Source: UBA10349 sp003485905
GTDB taxonomy: Bacteria; Pseudomonadota; Gammaproteobacteria; Arenicellales; Arenicellaceae
Reading direction: 5' to 3'
Assembly: GCA_943787185.1 (NCBI GenBank)
Contig: CALSLL010000006.1
Span: 124,001 to 188,000, forward strand
DNA length: 64,000 bases
The translations under genes and the position numbers were made by a program. Under the pieces are notes generated by a model. It was given only the letters and a program-made list of their open reading frames with translations. It was not told the DNA's origin and did not search any database. Shown here piece by piece: positions 1-8,290 of this stretch (position 1 is its first letter; the number at the start of each line of letters is the position of its first letter).

Positions 1-1314
1 TACGACTTACAAAATCAGATCTATAATAATTATGGTGCAATAGCTAGGGGACTGACTCTTCCTAACGGTACCGCAGTTAACCCAGTGCCCGGTATTACAA
101 TTTCAGAAGTTGCGGTAAATAAGGGGGTAGCGTTCGGTCTACAGTACGACCTTACTGACAACACGACTCTTTCCCTAGAGAGTCGTTACCAAGTAGATGA
201 GATTTGCGGTATTGATAGAAAAGGCGCAAACGTAGAATTCTGCAAAGAAACAAAAGCATTATTGCCACGCTTTGCAATTACTCATTCTATTAACGATAAC
301 ACTAGTGTTTACGGCCAAGCCTCATACGGTAATAACCCAGCAGGGGTAAATATCGCCTATGCGGACCCTGGTAATATACAGGCTTTACAAATTGCTAGCG
401 GAAAGATAGTAAGCCCTTATGATGGTTTCACATACAACGGTGCTGACGGAGTCCATATGCCGCAGATTGATTATGATGAAACTACGTTTTCTGATTTTGA
501 AGAAGAAAAACTTTATAACTTTGAACTAGGCCTCAAGGGAACTTATGCCGATGGGCGTGGTAGTTATACGGCAGCTGCATATTTCATGATCTATGAAAAT
601 ATGATTGGTGCTGAAAATCTTGACTGGGACAATACTGACCCTAATGGATGGAACGAAGGTAACTTTACGAACTATACCGGGGAGCGTACTTGGATCAACC
701 AAGGTGACGGCGAAATGTATGGTGTTGAAATAGACACAAACTTCGCACTAAACCAAATCTGGACGGTTGGTGGTTATTTGACACTTCAGTCGGCTAAGTT
801 TAGTGATTACTGCTCTATTCAAGCACCGGAATACCGTAATGCACCAGGTGGCGCAAATGGTGGCGGATCAAATATTCTGCCTCTTTTGACTCCCGCAGCA
901 AATGGGGTACCAAGCTCATGTGGTGTAGTTAACGGAAATTGGCTGCCTAAACAGTCGCCTTTGTCAGCTAATCTAAATGTTAGTGCTACTTTACCAAATG
1001 ATGTGTTTGGCCTGAGGACTAGTCTTAGGATAGATGTGCGGTCTAAAGGCTCATATTATGAAGATCACTTAAACTTACTCGAACGCAAACCCGTAACCAC
1101 TGTTAACATGTCTGCTAATATGCGCAGTGAACGCTGGAATGTTCGTTTATTTGTAAATAACGTAACAGATGTTGACGAGCCGGTACGAGTCGGGGGAAAT
1201 AATTTCTTCGAAACACCTAGTGACGTAACAAGAGCTCCAGGTAATAATGGCTCTTACTTTTATGTACCTAGACGCCCACGAGAGATCGGATTAACGGTGG
1301 GTTACACATTCTAA
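1..1314 (+). CDS. TonB-dependent receptor, C-terminal part (cut by left edge)
   Basis: The reading frame is open from base 1, so the gene begins outside the window and the GTG at 85 is internal. The 437 visible residues look like the beta-barrel of a TonB-dependent outer-membrane receptor: alternating polar and aromatic strands, a segment DFEEEKLYNFELGLKG typical of these barrels (receptor strands often read 'E..NYELGLK'), a late segment WNVRLFVNNVTDVDEPVR matching the usual 'NLFVNNLFDE' strand, and a C-terminal end in GYTF, the aromatic residue needed for barrel insertion. Such receptors import siderophores, vitamins or glycans using TonB energy. Plug domain and TonB box are not visible, so the substrate cannot be inferred. 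A strong hairpin terminator follows 26 bases after the stop. Confidence 0.85.
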   Translation, partial: YDLQNQIYNNYGAIARGLTLPNGTAVNPVPGITISEVAVNKGVAFGLQYDLTDNTTLSLESRYQVDEICGIDRKGANVEFCKETKALLPRFAITHSINDNTSVYGQASYGNNPAGVNIAYADPGNIQALQIASGKIVSPYDGFTYNGADGVHMPQIDYDETTFSDFEEEKLYNFELGLKGTYADGRGSYTAAAYFMIYENMIGAENLDWDNTDPNGWNEGNFTNYTGERTWINQGDGEMYGVEIDTNFALNQIWTVGGYLTLQSAKFSDYCSIQAPEYRNAPGGANGGGSNILPLLTPAANGVPSSCGVVNGNWLPKQSPLSANLNVSATLPNDVFGLRTSLRIDVRSKGSYYEDHLNLLERKPVTTVNMSANMRSERWNVRLFVNNVTDVDEPVRVGGNNFFETPSDVTRAPGNNGSYFYVPRRPREIGLTVGYTF

Positions 1315-1340
1315 GTTAAAAACTATAAATACCGACACTA

Positions 1341-1372
1341 AAGCCCGGACTAGAGATAGTCCGGGCTTTTTT
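1341..1372 (+). terminator. Rho-independent terminator after TonB receptor
   Basis: A perfect 12-bp stem (1341-1352 pairing with 1357-1368), GC-rich in the middle, has a GAGA tetraloop and runs into six T residues (1367-1372). It ends the receptor transcript and separates it from the following gene block. Confidence 0.93.
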
Positions 1373-1574
1373 ATTTTATTACTGATTACTACCAAGTCCT
1401 TAGCCGTGCCTAAAAACCTCTCCAGAGTTATAGAGAATACTCCTAATCCTAACAAACCCATTTAGCTTGCTACCTATGAAGGTTACAATCAGGTGCTAGA
1501 TATACGGTGCCACCCACTACTTACCCAGATAGCGACCAATTTGGCCGCCGAATTGATAGTCAGTTGATAGCCAA

Positions 1575-4500
1575 ATGAACCAAGCAAACACGACATCTCC
1601 AAAGGTTTTACTTGCTGGTGTCGCCGGTTGTTTTCTACTCTCCGGCTTTGCCGCTTTGCTCTATCAAATGGCCTGGATGCGGCAGTTTTCAACGGTATTT
1701 GGTACTTCAGAGATTGCGGTTGCCACAGTGCTTTCAGCGTATATGGGTGGGCTTGCGCTCGGCGCGGCGGCCGCTGGCAAACTTATTCAATTGATTCGCA
1801 GACCCGTGTACTTCTACGGAATTCTGGAGGCCACTATCGCCATCTCGGCACTTATGGTGCCAGTCTTGCTGTCTGCGGCGGGCTTTTTCTACGCCTTTAT
1901 TCTGGGAGGACAGCCCACGGTACCCGATGCGTCTGGTATGGGGCAGTCACTGTTTTATTTTGTGGTCGCCTTTATAGTGCTAGTCGTTCCAACCGCCTGC
2001 ATGGGCGCGACTCTACCAGTATTAACCCGCTACGCAGTTACCCAGAATGAGCATATTGGAACTCGGGTAGGAAGCCTTTACGCGATTAATACCTTGGGAG
2101 CCGTTTTTGGCGCGATAGTCGCTGGCTTTGTGCTATTGCCTGAATTAGGCCTGCGCGGCACAGTCTGGTGCGGTGTCGCAATTAATGCTCTGGTGTTTGC
2201 AATTGCAGTAATAGTCGCGAAAAAATCAACCACAGACGATTTTCAGCAAATAGAAACTTCGACGGTTGCTTCTTCTGAGCCTGAAGCCCATTCAGATCAT
2301 CGATATTTATGGATGATTCTACCAATAATGACTTTGTCAGGCGTCTGCACGTTCGTTTACGAAGTACTTTGGACGCGACTGTTATCGCATATTCTCGGAG
2401 GAAGCGTTACCGCGTTTGCAGTGATGCTAGCAAGCTTTCTCAGCGGTATTGCACTGGGAAGTGTGATTGCCAGCCGATTTGCCAGAAACCGAACGCAAGC
2501 CGCAACCGCATTCGTTATATGCCAACTAGGCATAGCTTTAGCATCGGTGTTGATCTACTACTGCTTAAACCAATTTTTACAGCCAGACATGGACTATCGA
2601 GCTAGCGTACTAGCTGCTTTTATTGTTCTTATGCCGGCAACCTTATTCATTGGTGCAACTTTCCCACTCGCGGTTCGTATTTACGCCAGTGGTGCAAATG
2701 TCGCCGCGCAATCATCTGCACGAGTATATGCCTGGAACACTCTGGGAGCGATATTGGGTGCGGCTGTTGCAGGGTTTTTTCTGGTACCGATGCTGAAATA
2801 CGAAGGCGCGGTTCGCATCACCGTGCTATTGAATATTGGATTAGCGGTAATTGCAGCAAGCTTGATTCCGGCTACGCGGCGTATACCATTGTTTACCTCT
2901 GCAGCGGCACTTGGGATCGTCGCAATAGCTTATCAGCCAGTAATTCCAGAAAATGTACTGCGCTATTCATCGATTACCACCAGCGCCTCGGGCGAAATCG
3001 TCTACTACGACGTCGGTCGCAGCTCGACTGTGCTTGTGTACGAAGATGACGGCTCATTCATGCTAAGAAATAATGGCCTGCCTGAAGCCGCCGCAGTGCC
3101 TCGCGGAACCCCTCATTTATTTGCCAACCAACGAATGCTTGGCGCCTTGCCTGTACTAGCAAGGCCCGACACAAAATCCGCGCTTATTGTTGGGTTTGGG
3201 GCTGGTACAGCCATTACCGGCCTTCCACCTACGGTGGAACAAGTAGATGTAATTGAACTCGAGCCCAAAGTAATCGAAGCAAATCGCAGTATTGGAGACC
3301 GACGCAAGTACCAGCCACTGGATGACCCACGGGTATCGCTAGTTATTAACGATGCGCGAAGCGCGCTGGCACTGACCACAAAAAAATACGATATGGTGGT
3401 ATCACAGCCGTCTCATCCGTGGAGTGCGGGGGCATCTCACTTGTATACGCGTGAGTATATGCAGATCGTATCTGACCACCTGTCAGATGATGGTGTTTTT
3501 TTGCAGTGGATTAACAGTCAATTTGTTGACGAGGCTTTACTTAAAAGCTTGTGTGCAACGATTCTTGACGTATTTCCACATGTGCGAATTTACCAATGGT
3601 CTCCTCAAGTTCTGTTCTTTCTAGCTTCACATGAGCCAATGGATGTAGAACGAGAAATGTTTGCTAGCGGTCGGCCACTGCGCGATGCACCATTGTTTTA
3701 TCTGGAGTTAGGAGTCGCCGCGATCGAAGACGCAGTCGCCGCACTAATGATGGAAACCGATGCAGTAAAGGAATTCTCCGCCGGCAGCCGCGTTATCACG
3801 GATGATTTCAATATAATGGCAATGCAGTCTGCTCGACTAATGCGCGAGGGTCGCGAGCTGAGTGTAGAAAAACTCGCAACTACTTTTCTACCATGGATTC
3901 CAGCATTAAATGCCGATAGCTGGGTACACAAAGAGCTTGGTGAGAACCTGATGTTTTCCCGTATCGCTGAAAAATACGTGTCATTAAGAGTTCGCGGTTA
4001 TTTACCGGAGCTTGTAGGCTCATTGACCGCAGCCGGCAACCCACGCGCAATGCTATTAGCGGGCAAGCTAATGCGTGCTGAAGGAAATACTGAGCGCGCA
4101 CAAGAAATACTTGAAACAGCGCTCACCGCCATGCCAGACAATAACCAGGTTAAGTATGCATTGGTAGTACCTTGGCTGAAGCGTATTGAACTAGAGGACA
4201 CCCCCCAAGCGATTCGAACAATTGCGGAAAGTATGACAGGCGGCGGCCGCGCGGTGATTGAAGCATCTAAAGCGATAACCGCAAAAAACCTGCAAGCGGT
4301 CGCGGACCTTGATCGGCAACTTGGTGCCGTAGGACCTGCTGCTCCTTGGTTTGCCGAAGCAGTAAAGCTCAGAGTTGACTGGCGCAGCGGCGTAAGTAAT
4401 GCTGAGTTAAAACAAGAGTTTGCCGATCAAGCGTGGCAAATATTGGATCTTGCAATCGCCAACCAACGCGATCACGAATTTCTTGCTATGCGCATCGTCG

Positions 4501-4775
4501 CTGCATCGCAGGCCGGACGGGCAAATGAAGTCATGGAAAGCACCCGAGGGTATATAGATACGGTTGATTTCCAACTAACAGGGGCTGAAGAAGGTCATAT
4601 TTCTCCTACAGCAGCGGAATTTGATCTTAAATTAACGCAAGTTGAGGCGATCACCAAATTGGTTAATGTTTCAGCCGACAATGAAACTGTAAGCCGGTCT
4701 ACGAAGAACGATATTCAAACAGGGCTTGCTGGGCTCGCCAAACGCCTGCAAGATTTGAAACTAGCTGCACAGTAA
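1575..4775 (+). CDS. Fused membrane transporter-like / spermidine-synthase-like protein, copy 1
   Basis: 1066 residues. Residues about 10-460 hold roughly a dozen hydrophobic segments arranged as two related halves: 'SGFAALLYQMAWMRQF' near residue 18 is echoed by 'SGVCTFVYEVLWTRLL' near residue 255. Residues about 470-720 form a spermidine-synthase-type Rossmann domain with a nucleotide-binding loop VGFGAGTA (about 539), an acidic ELEP strand end (about 559) and NDAR (about 592). The usual catalytic Asp loop of aminopropyltransferases is replaced by SQPSHPW (610-616), so polyamine synthesis is unlikely. Residues about 740-1066 are helical with a TPR-like stretch near residue 840 and resemble nothing I can name. 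The ATG at 1575 has no clear ribosome site. The next gene is a full-length paralogue 45 bases downstream, probably co-transcribed. Family call is firm; function unknown. Confidence 0.8.
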   Translation: MNQANTTSPKVLLAGVAGCFLLSGFAALLYQMAWMRQFSTVFGTSEIAVATVLSAYMGGLALGAAAAGKLIQLIRRPVYFYGILEATIAISALMVPVLLSAAGFFYAFILGGQPTVPDASGMGQSLFYFVVAFIVLVVPTACMGATLPVLTRYAVTQNEHIGTRVGSLYAINTLGAVFGAIVAGFVLLPELGLRGTVWCGVAINALVFAIAVIVAKKSTTDDFQQIETSTVASSEPEAHSDHRYLWMILPIMTLSGVCTFVYEVLWTRLLSHILGGSVTAFAVMLASFLSGIALGSVIASRFARNRTQAATAFVICQLGIALASVLIYYCLNQFLQPDMDYRASVLAAFIVLMPATLFIGATFPLAVRIYASGANVAAQSSARVYAWNTLGAILGAAVAGFFLVPMLKYEGAVRITVLLNIGLAVIAASLIPATRRIPLFTSAAALGIVAIAYQPVIPENVLRYSSITTSASGEIVYYDVGRSSTVLVYEDDGSFMLRNNGLPEAAAVPRGTPHLFANQRMLGALPVLARPDTKSALIVGFGAGTAITGLPPTVEQVDVIELEPKVIEANRSIGDRRKYQPLDDPRVSLVINDARSALALTTKKYDMVVSQPSHPWSAGASHLYTREYMQIVSDHLSDDGVFLQWINSQFVDEALLKSLCATILDVFPHVRIYQWSPQVLFFLASHEPMDVEREMFASGRPLRDAPLFYLELGVAAIEDAVAALMMETDAVKEFSAGSRVITDDFNIMAMQSARLMREGRELSVEKLATTFLPWIPALNADSWVHKELGENLMFSRIAEKYVSLRVRGYLPELVGSLTAAGNPRAMLLAGKLMRAEGNTERAQEILETALTAMPDNNQVKYALVVPWLKRIELEDTPQAIRTIAESMTGGGRAVIEASKAITAKNLQAVADLDRQLGAVGPAAPWFAEAVKLRVDWRSGVSNAELKQEFADQAWQILDLAIANQRDHEFLAMRIVAASQAGRANEVMESTRGYIDTVDFQLTGAEEGHISPTAAEFDLKLTQVEAITKLVNVSADNETVSRSTKNDIQTGLAGLAKRLQDLKLAAQ

Positions 4776-4820
4776 CTTGCTGTAATCGACAGTAAAACAA
4801 CCATAACGATTAAAATTCCA

Positions 4821-7800
4821 GTGCCAGAAAATAAAAACTCTCAGTTTATTTACCCAGGCGTCTGCGCCTGTTTCCTGCTATCCGGGTTTGCCGCACTACT
4901 TTATCAAACCGCATGGATGCGACAGTTTTCCACTGTCTTTGGCACGTCCGAACTAGCGATCGCGACCGTATTATCTGCATATATGGGTGGCTTGGCTTTA
5001 GGCTCGGTACTCGCCGGTAAGTATATAAGCCGAGTCAAACGCCCAGTGCTGACCTACGGAATTCTCGAGGCTGCTATTGCCGGGTCTGCATTGATGGTGC
5101 CTGTATTACTTGGGCTTGCGAGTTGGGCCTACGCCGCAATCCTTGGTGGCCAGCCAGAACCAGCTGATGCAAGCGGCCTTGGCCAATCTATCTTTTATTT
5201 TGTGGTGGCGTTTATTGTGCTGGCGATCCCAACCGCCTGTATGGGTGCTACCTTACCGCTGCTGACGCGCTATGCGGTAACCGCTGATAGCCAGGTTGGT
5301 TCGCGAGTCGGAGTTTTATACGCGATAAACACTGTTGGTGCGGTGTTGGGAACAATTGTAGCTGCGTTTATTTTGCTCCCTGCAATGGGTTTATCAGGCA
5401 CCGTTTGGTTTGGTGTTGCAGTGAACCTGCTGGTATTTTTTCTGGCGGTAGCGATCGCTAAACGCGCACCTGAAATGAATGCTGAAGTAGCCCCAAAGAG
5501 TAAAACTGAAGGCCCTCAGAAAGGCCACGCAGCAGAATCGTTTGCTGGAACAAATAGCCCAGGGTCGCGATTCATACTACCCATTATGTTGGTTTCAGGC
5601 ACCACCAGTTTTGTCTATGAAGTACTGTGGACTCGCCTGCTATCGCATATTTTAGGAGGTAGTGTGACGGCTTTTGCGACCATGCTGGCGAGCTTTCTCG
5701 CCGGTATTGCAATAGGCAGCGCGCTCGCCTCTCGAATCGCGACCACTAGCGAGCGATCAGTGCGAGCGTTCATAATTGTACAAGCGGGTATAGCATTTAC
5801 CTCAATCGCAATATACCAGTGGTTGCACCTTGCCATTCCAACCGAAGAAGGGCTAAGCGGTAACGTGGGCATCGCTATTGCAATTCTATTACCTGCGACG
5901 CTATTTATAGGCGCCACCTTTCCATTAGCGGTTCGAATCTATACCAGTAGCGCAGCCGGGGCAGCCAGGTCCTCAGCAAAGGTGTATTCGTGGAATACCG
6001 TTGGTGCTATTTTTGGCGCCGCATTTGCTGGTTTTTTTCTGATTCCGGCGCTTAAATACGAAGGTGCTGTCAAAGTTGTCGTGCTAACAAACATATTTCT
6101 TGGCGTCGCGACTGCAGTACTGGTGACCAAGGTGCGCCCGGTATTTGCAGGTAGTATGGCCGCGATATTCGCGTTACTGCTAGCCGCATACAACCCTCTG
6201 TTTCCAGAAGATATTTTGCGCACCTCACCAATTGATGATCGCGCCAAAGGCGAATTTTTATACTATGAAGTTGGCCGATCGTCTACGGTATTAATGACCC
6301 GCGAAGAAGGCACCTTGGGGCTTCGCAACAACGGACTGCCTGAAGCGGGCACTGAGTTCCGGGGATCACCGCCTTCGCGTAACACTCAGCAGGCGCTCGC
6401 GACCTTACCGGGATTAATCCGCCCGGATGCCAAATCTATGCTTATCGTCGGCTTTGGCGGCGGCAATGCAGTTAACGGCGTACCGCCGTCAGTTGAAGAA
6501 ATTGACGTGATCGAACTCGAGCCCAAGGTAATTAAAGCTAATCAATTGGCCGGCGAGCTGCGCGTTAAAGACCCTTTGCAGGACCCGAGATTAACTCTCT
6601 ACATCAATGATGCGCGAAGCGCGTTGAGCCTTACCACTAAAACCTACGACTCGATCATCTCTCAGCCTTCACACCCCTGGACCGCTGGAGCTTCGCATTT
6701 GTACACCCGTGAATACATGGCTCTGGCTGCAGATCATTTAACCGAAGACGGTGTTTTTCTGCAGTGGATGGCTGGCCAGTTCGTAAGCGAATCACTGTTA
6801 CGCAGCCTATGCGCAACAATGCTGGATGTATTCAATTACGTGAAGGTTTATCAGCTGTTTCCGGATGTACTATTTTTTGTCGGTTCCCAACAGGCAATGA
6901 ATACGGAACTGGAACTAGCAACAACCGGCCGGCCAGTCATAGATGATCCGGTATTTTACTATCATCAGGGATTGGCGTCGGCTGAAGACTTACTTGCTGG
7001 CTTACTAATGGACACTGAGGCTGTACGGTCTTTTTCAAAGGATGCCGATCTATTGACGGACAATTTTAATCGGATGGCTACAGAGTCAGCCGCGGCAACT
7101 GAATCTGAAAATCAGCTGGGGCTGGTCGGGCTGACTACCCTGCTACAGCCTTACGTTCCAGTACTTGACCCGAAAAGCTGGGTACACAGTCAAATGAGTG
7201 CAGCAAACTTTGCATATGTGTCGAGTCGATTCGAGGACATGGGGATTCGGCCCTATAGCATTGCGCTCGCTGAGGCCTTGAAAAACAGCGGAAACCCTCA
7301 AGCACAGCTACTCACCGGTTTAGGTCTTAAACGCCAAGGAGACCCGGAGGAATCTCAGAAGATCCTTGCCGAGGCAGTATTGGTAGCACCATCGGGTGCA
7401 GCAGGTGATCAAGCCCGATACGCCATGATAGAACCCTGGTTAACACAATTGGTGCAAGGGACTGCCGATGAACATATAGTGGACATTGCCGAAGCGTTAT
7501 CCGGGCCCGCAAAGGCTGTAGTCGCAGGCCGAATAGCGGTAGCTAGCCAGGATTGGCAAACTCTGGTCAAACTCGATCCTTTGTTTGTGCAATCAAAACC
7601 GACCGATCTATGGTTCGTAGAGGCCACCAAGCTAATGGTCGAATGGCGCAATAACCTTGCCAGCACAGAGCGTCGAACTGAACTCGCTGCGCATGCATGG
7701 CAAATAATTGATCTTGCGATCGCGATTCACCCGGTACCCGACCTATATTCAGCACGCGTATCTGCTGCTTATTTTGCTGATCGACCTGAAGAGGTCTTGG

Positions 7801-8045
7801 AAACAGCGCGAAGACTCACCTATATACTAGACACTGAGCTTGAATTAATAGAAGAGCTAGTCGAACAGCAGAATAAGCCTGAAAGCGGCAAAATTTTGGA
7901 GTTTAGACAACGCCAGATCGAGGTCATCAAAAGAGCGGTCATTGACGTTGCAGAACGGCACGATCTTAATGAAACTTCGGTCGAAGAAGTTATTACCAGA
8001 CTCCTTGGGCTGCAAGAACTTGCCGCCGATATAATCAAGCTATAA
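4821..8045 (+). CDS. Fused membrane transporter-like / spermidine-synthase-like protein, copy 2
   Basis: 1074 residues with a GTG start at 4821. It is colinear with the preceding gene over its whole length, including the C-terminal helical extension, and nearly identical in segments such as LSAYMGGLALG and the 'GASHLYTREYM' region. It has the same two-half membrane domain, then VGFGGGNA (about residue 541), ELEP, NDAR and SQPSHPW (about 614). It therefore shares the loss of the aminopropyltransferase acidic loop. Differences concentrate in the linker between the membrane halves (residues about 215-260) and in the C-terminal third. The pair is a tandem duplication that has diverged. The active site has changed little, so both copies are probably functional. 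Substrate and partner are unknown. Confidence 0.8.
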   Translation: MPENKNSQFIYPGVCACFLLSGFAALLYQTAWMRQFSTVFGTSELAIATVLSAYMGGLALGSVLAGKYISRVKRPVLTYGILEAAIAGSALMVPVLLGLASWAYAAILGGQPEPADASGLGQSIFYFVVAFIVLAIPTACMGATLPLLTRYAVTADSQVGSRVGVLYAINTVGAVLGTIVAAFILLPAMGLSGTVWFGVAVNLLVFFLAVAIAKRAPEMNAEVAPKSKTEGPQKGHAAESFAGTNSPGSRFILPIMLVSGTTSFVYEVLWTRLLSHILGGSVTAFATMLASFLAGIAIGSALASRIATTSERSVRAFIIVQAGIAFTSIAIYQWLHLAIPTEEGLSGNVGIAIAILLPATLFIGATFPLAVRIYTSSAAGAARSSAKVYSWNTVGAIFGAAFAGFFLIPALKYEGAVKVVVLTNIFLGVATAVLVTKVRPVFAGSMAAIFALLLAAYNPLFPEDILRTSPIDDRAKGEFLYYEVGRSSTVLMTREEGTLGLRNNGLPEAGTEFRGSPPSRNTQQALATLPGLIRPDAKSMLIVGFGGGNAVNGVPPSVEEIDVIELEPKVIKANQLAGELRVKDPLQDPRLTLYINDARSALSLTTKTYDSIISQPSHPWTAGASHLYTREYMALAADHLTEDGVFLQWMAGQFVSESLLRSLCATMLDVFNYVKVYQLFPDVLFFVGSQQAMNTELELATTGRPVIDDPVFYYHQGLASAEDLLAGLLMDTEAVRSFSKDADLLTDNFNRMATESAAATESENQLGLVGLTTLLQPYVPVLDPKSWVHSQMSAANFAYVSSRFEDMGIRPYSIALAEALKNSGNPQAQLLTGLGLKRQGDPEESQKILAEAVLVAPSGAAGDQARYAMIEPWLTQLVQGTADEHIVDIAEALSGPAKAVVAGRIAVASQDWQTLVKLDPLFVQSKPTDLWFVEATKLMVEWRNNLASTERRTELAAHAWQIIDLAIAIHPVPDLYSARVSAAYFADRPEEVLETARRLTYILDTELELIEELVEQQNKPESGKILEFRQRQIEVIKRAVIDVAERHDLNETSVEEVITRLLGLQELAADIIKL

Positions 8046-8200
8046 TCAAAAAGATGCGGACAAGGGGAAGTGACATAATTACAGGACATATTCATTTTTT
8101 GTAACAAACTCCTTCAGACATCTCTCCGCTCGTACTGTTACCGTTTGGGACTTTTTCAGGATCCTTGAGGCGTATTTTGGGAATGCCAATAAGAATTTTA

Positions 8201-8290
8201 AGATACACGTCGTTACAAGTAGCCTATATATTTATGTGGTAATGTTCGCGGCATAAAACCTGCCTACGCTTTCGTAAAATCGCACGTGCT
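8201..8290 (+). repeat. Duplicated upstream region, copy 1 (before first DUF5916 gene)
   Basis: The 85 bases before the GTG at 8286 align almost without gaps to the 86 bases before the ATG at 10933: both start AGATACACG, continue CGTTACAAG, share TAATGTTCGC and TTTCGTAA, and run into the signal-peptide codons. The tandem duplication thus carried the leader and probably the promoter with the gene. Confidence 0.75.

Noticed and set aside
1575..8045. Two spermidine synthases (speE)
   Set aside because: The catalytic acidic loop is replaced by SQPSHPW and the domain is fused to a large membrane part.
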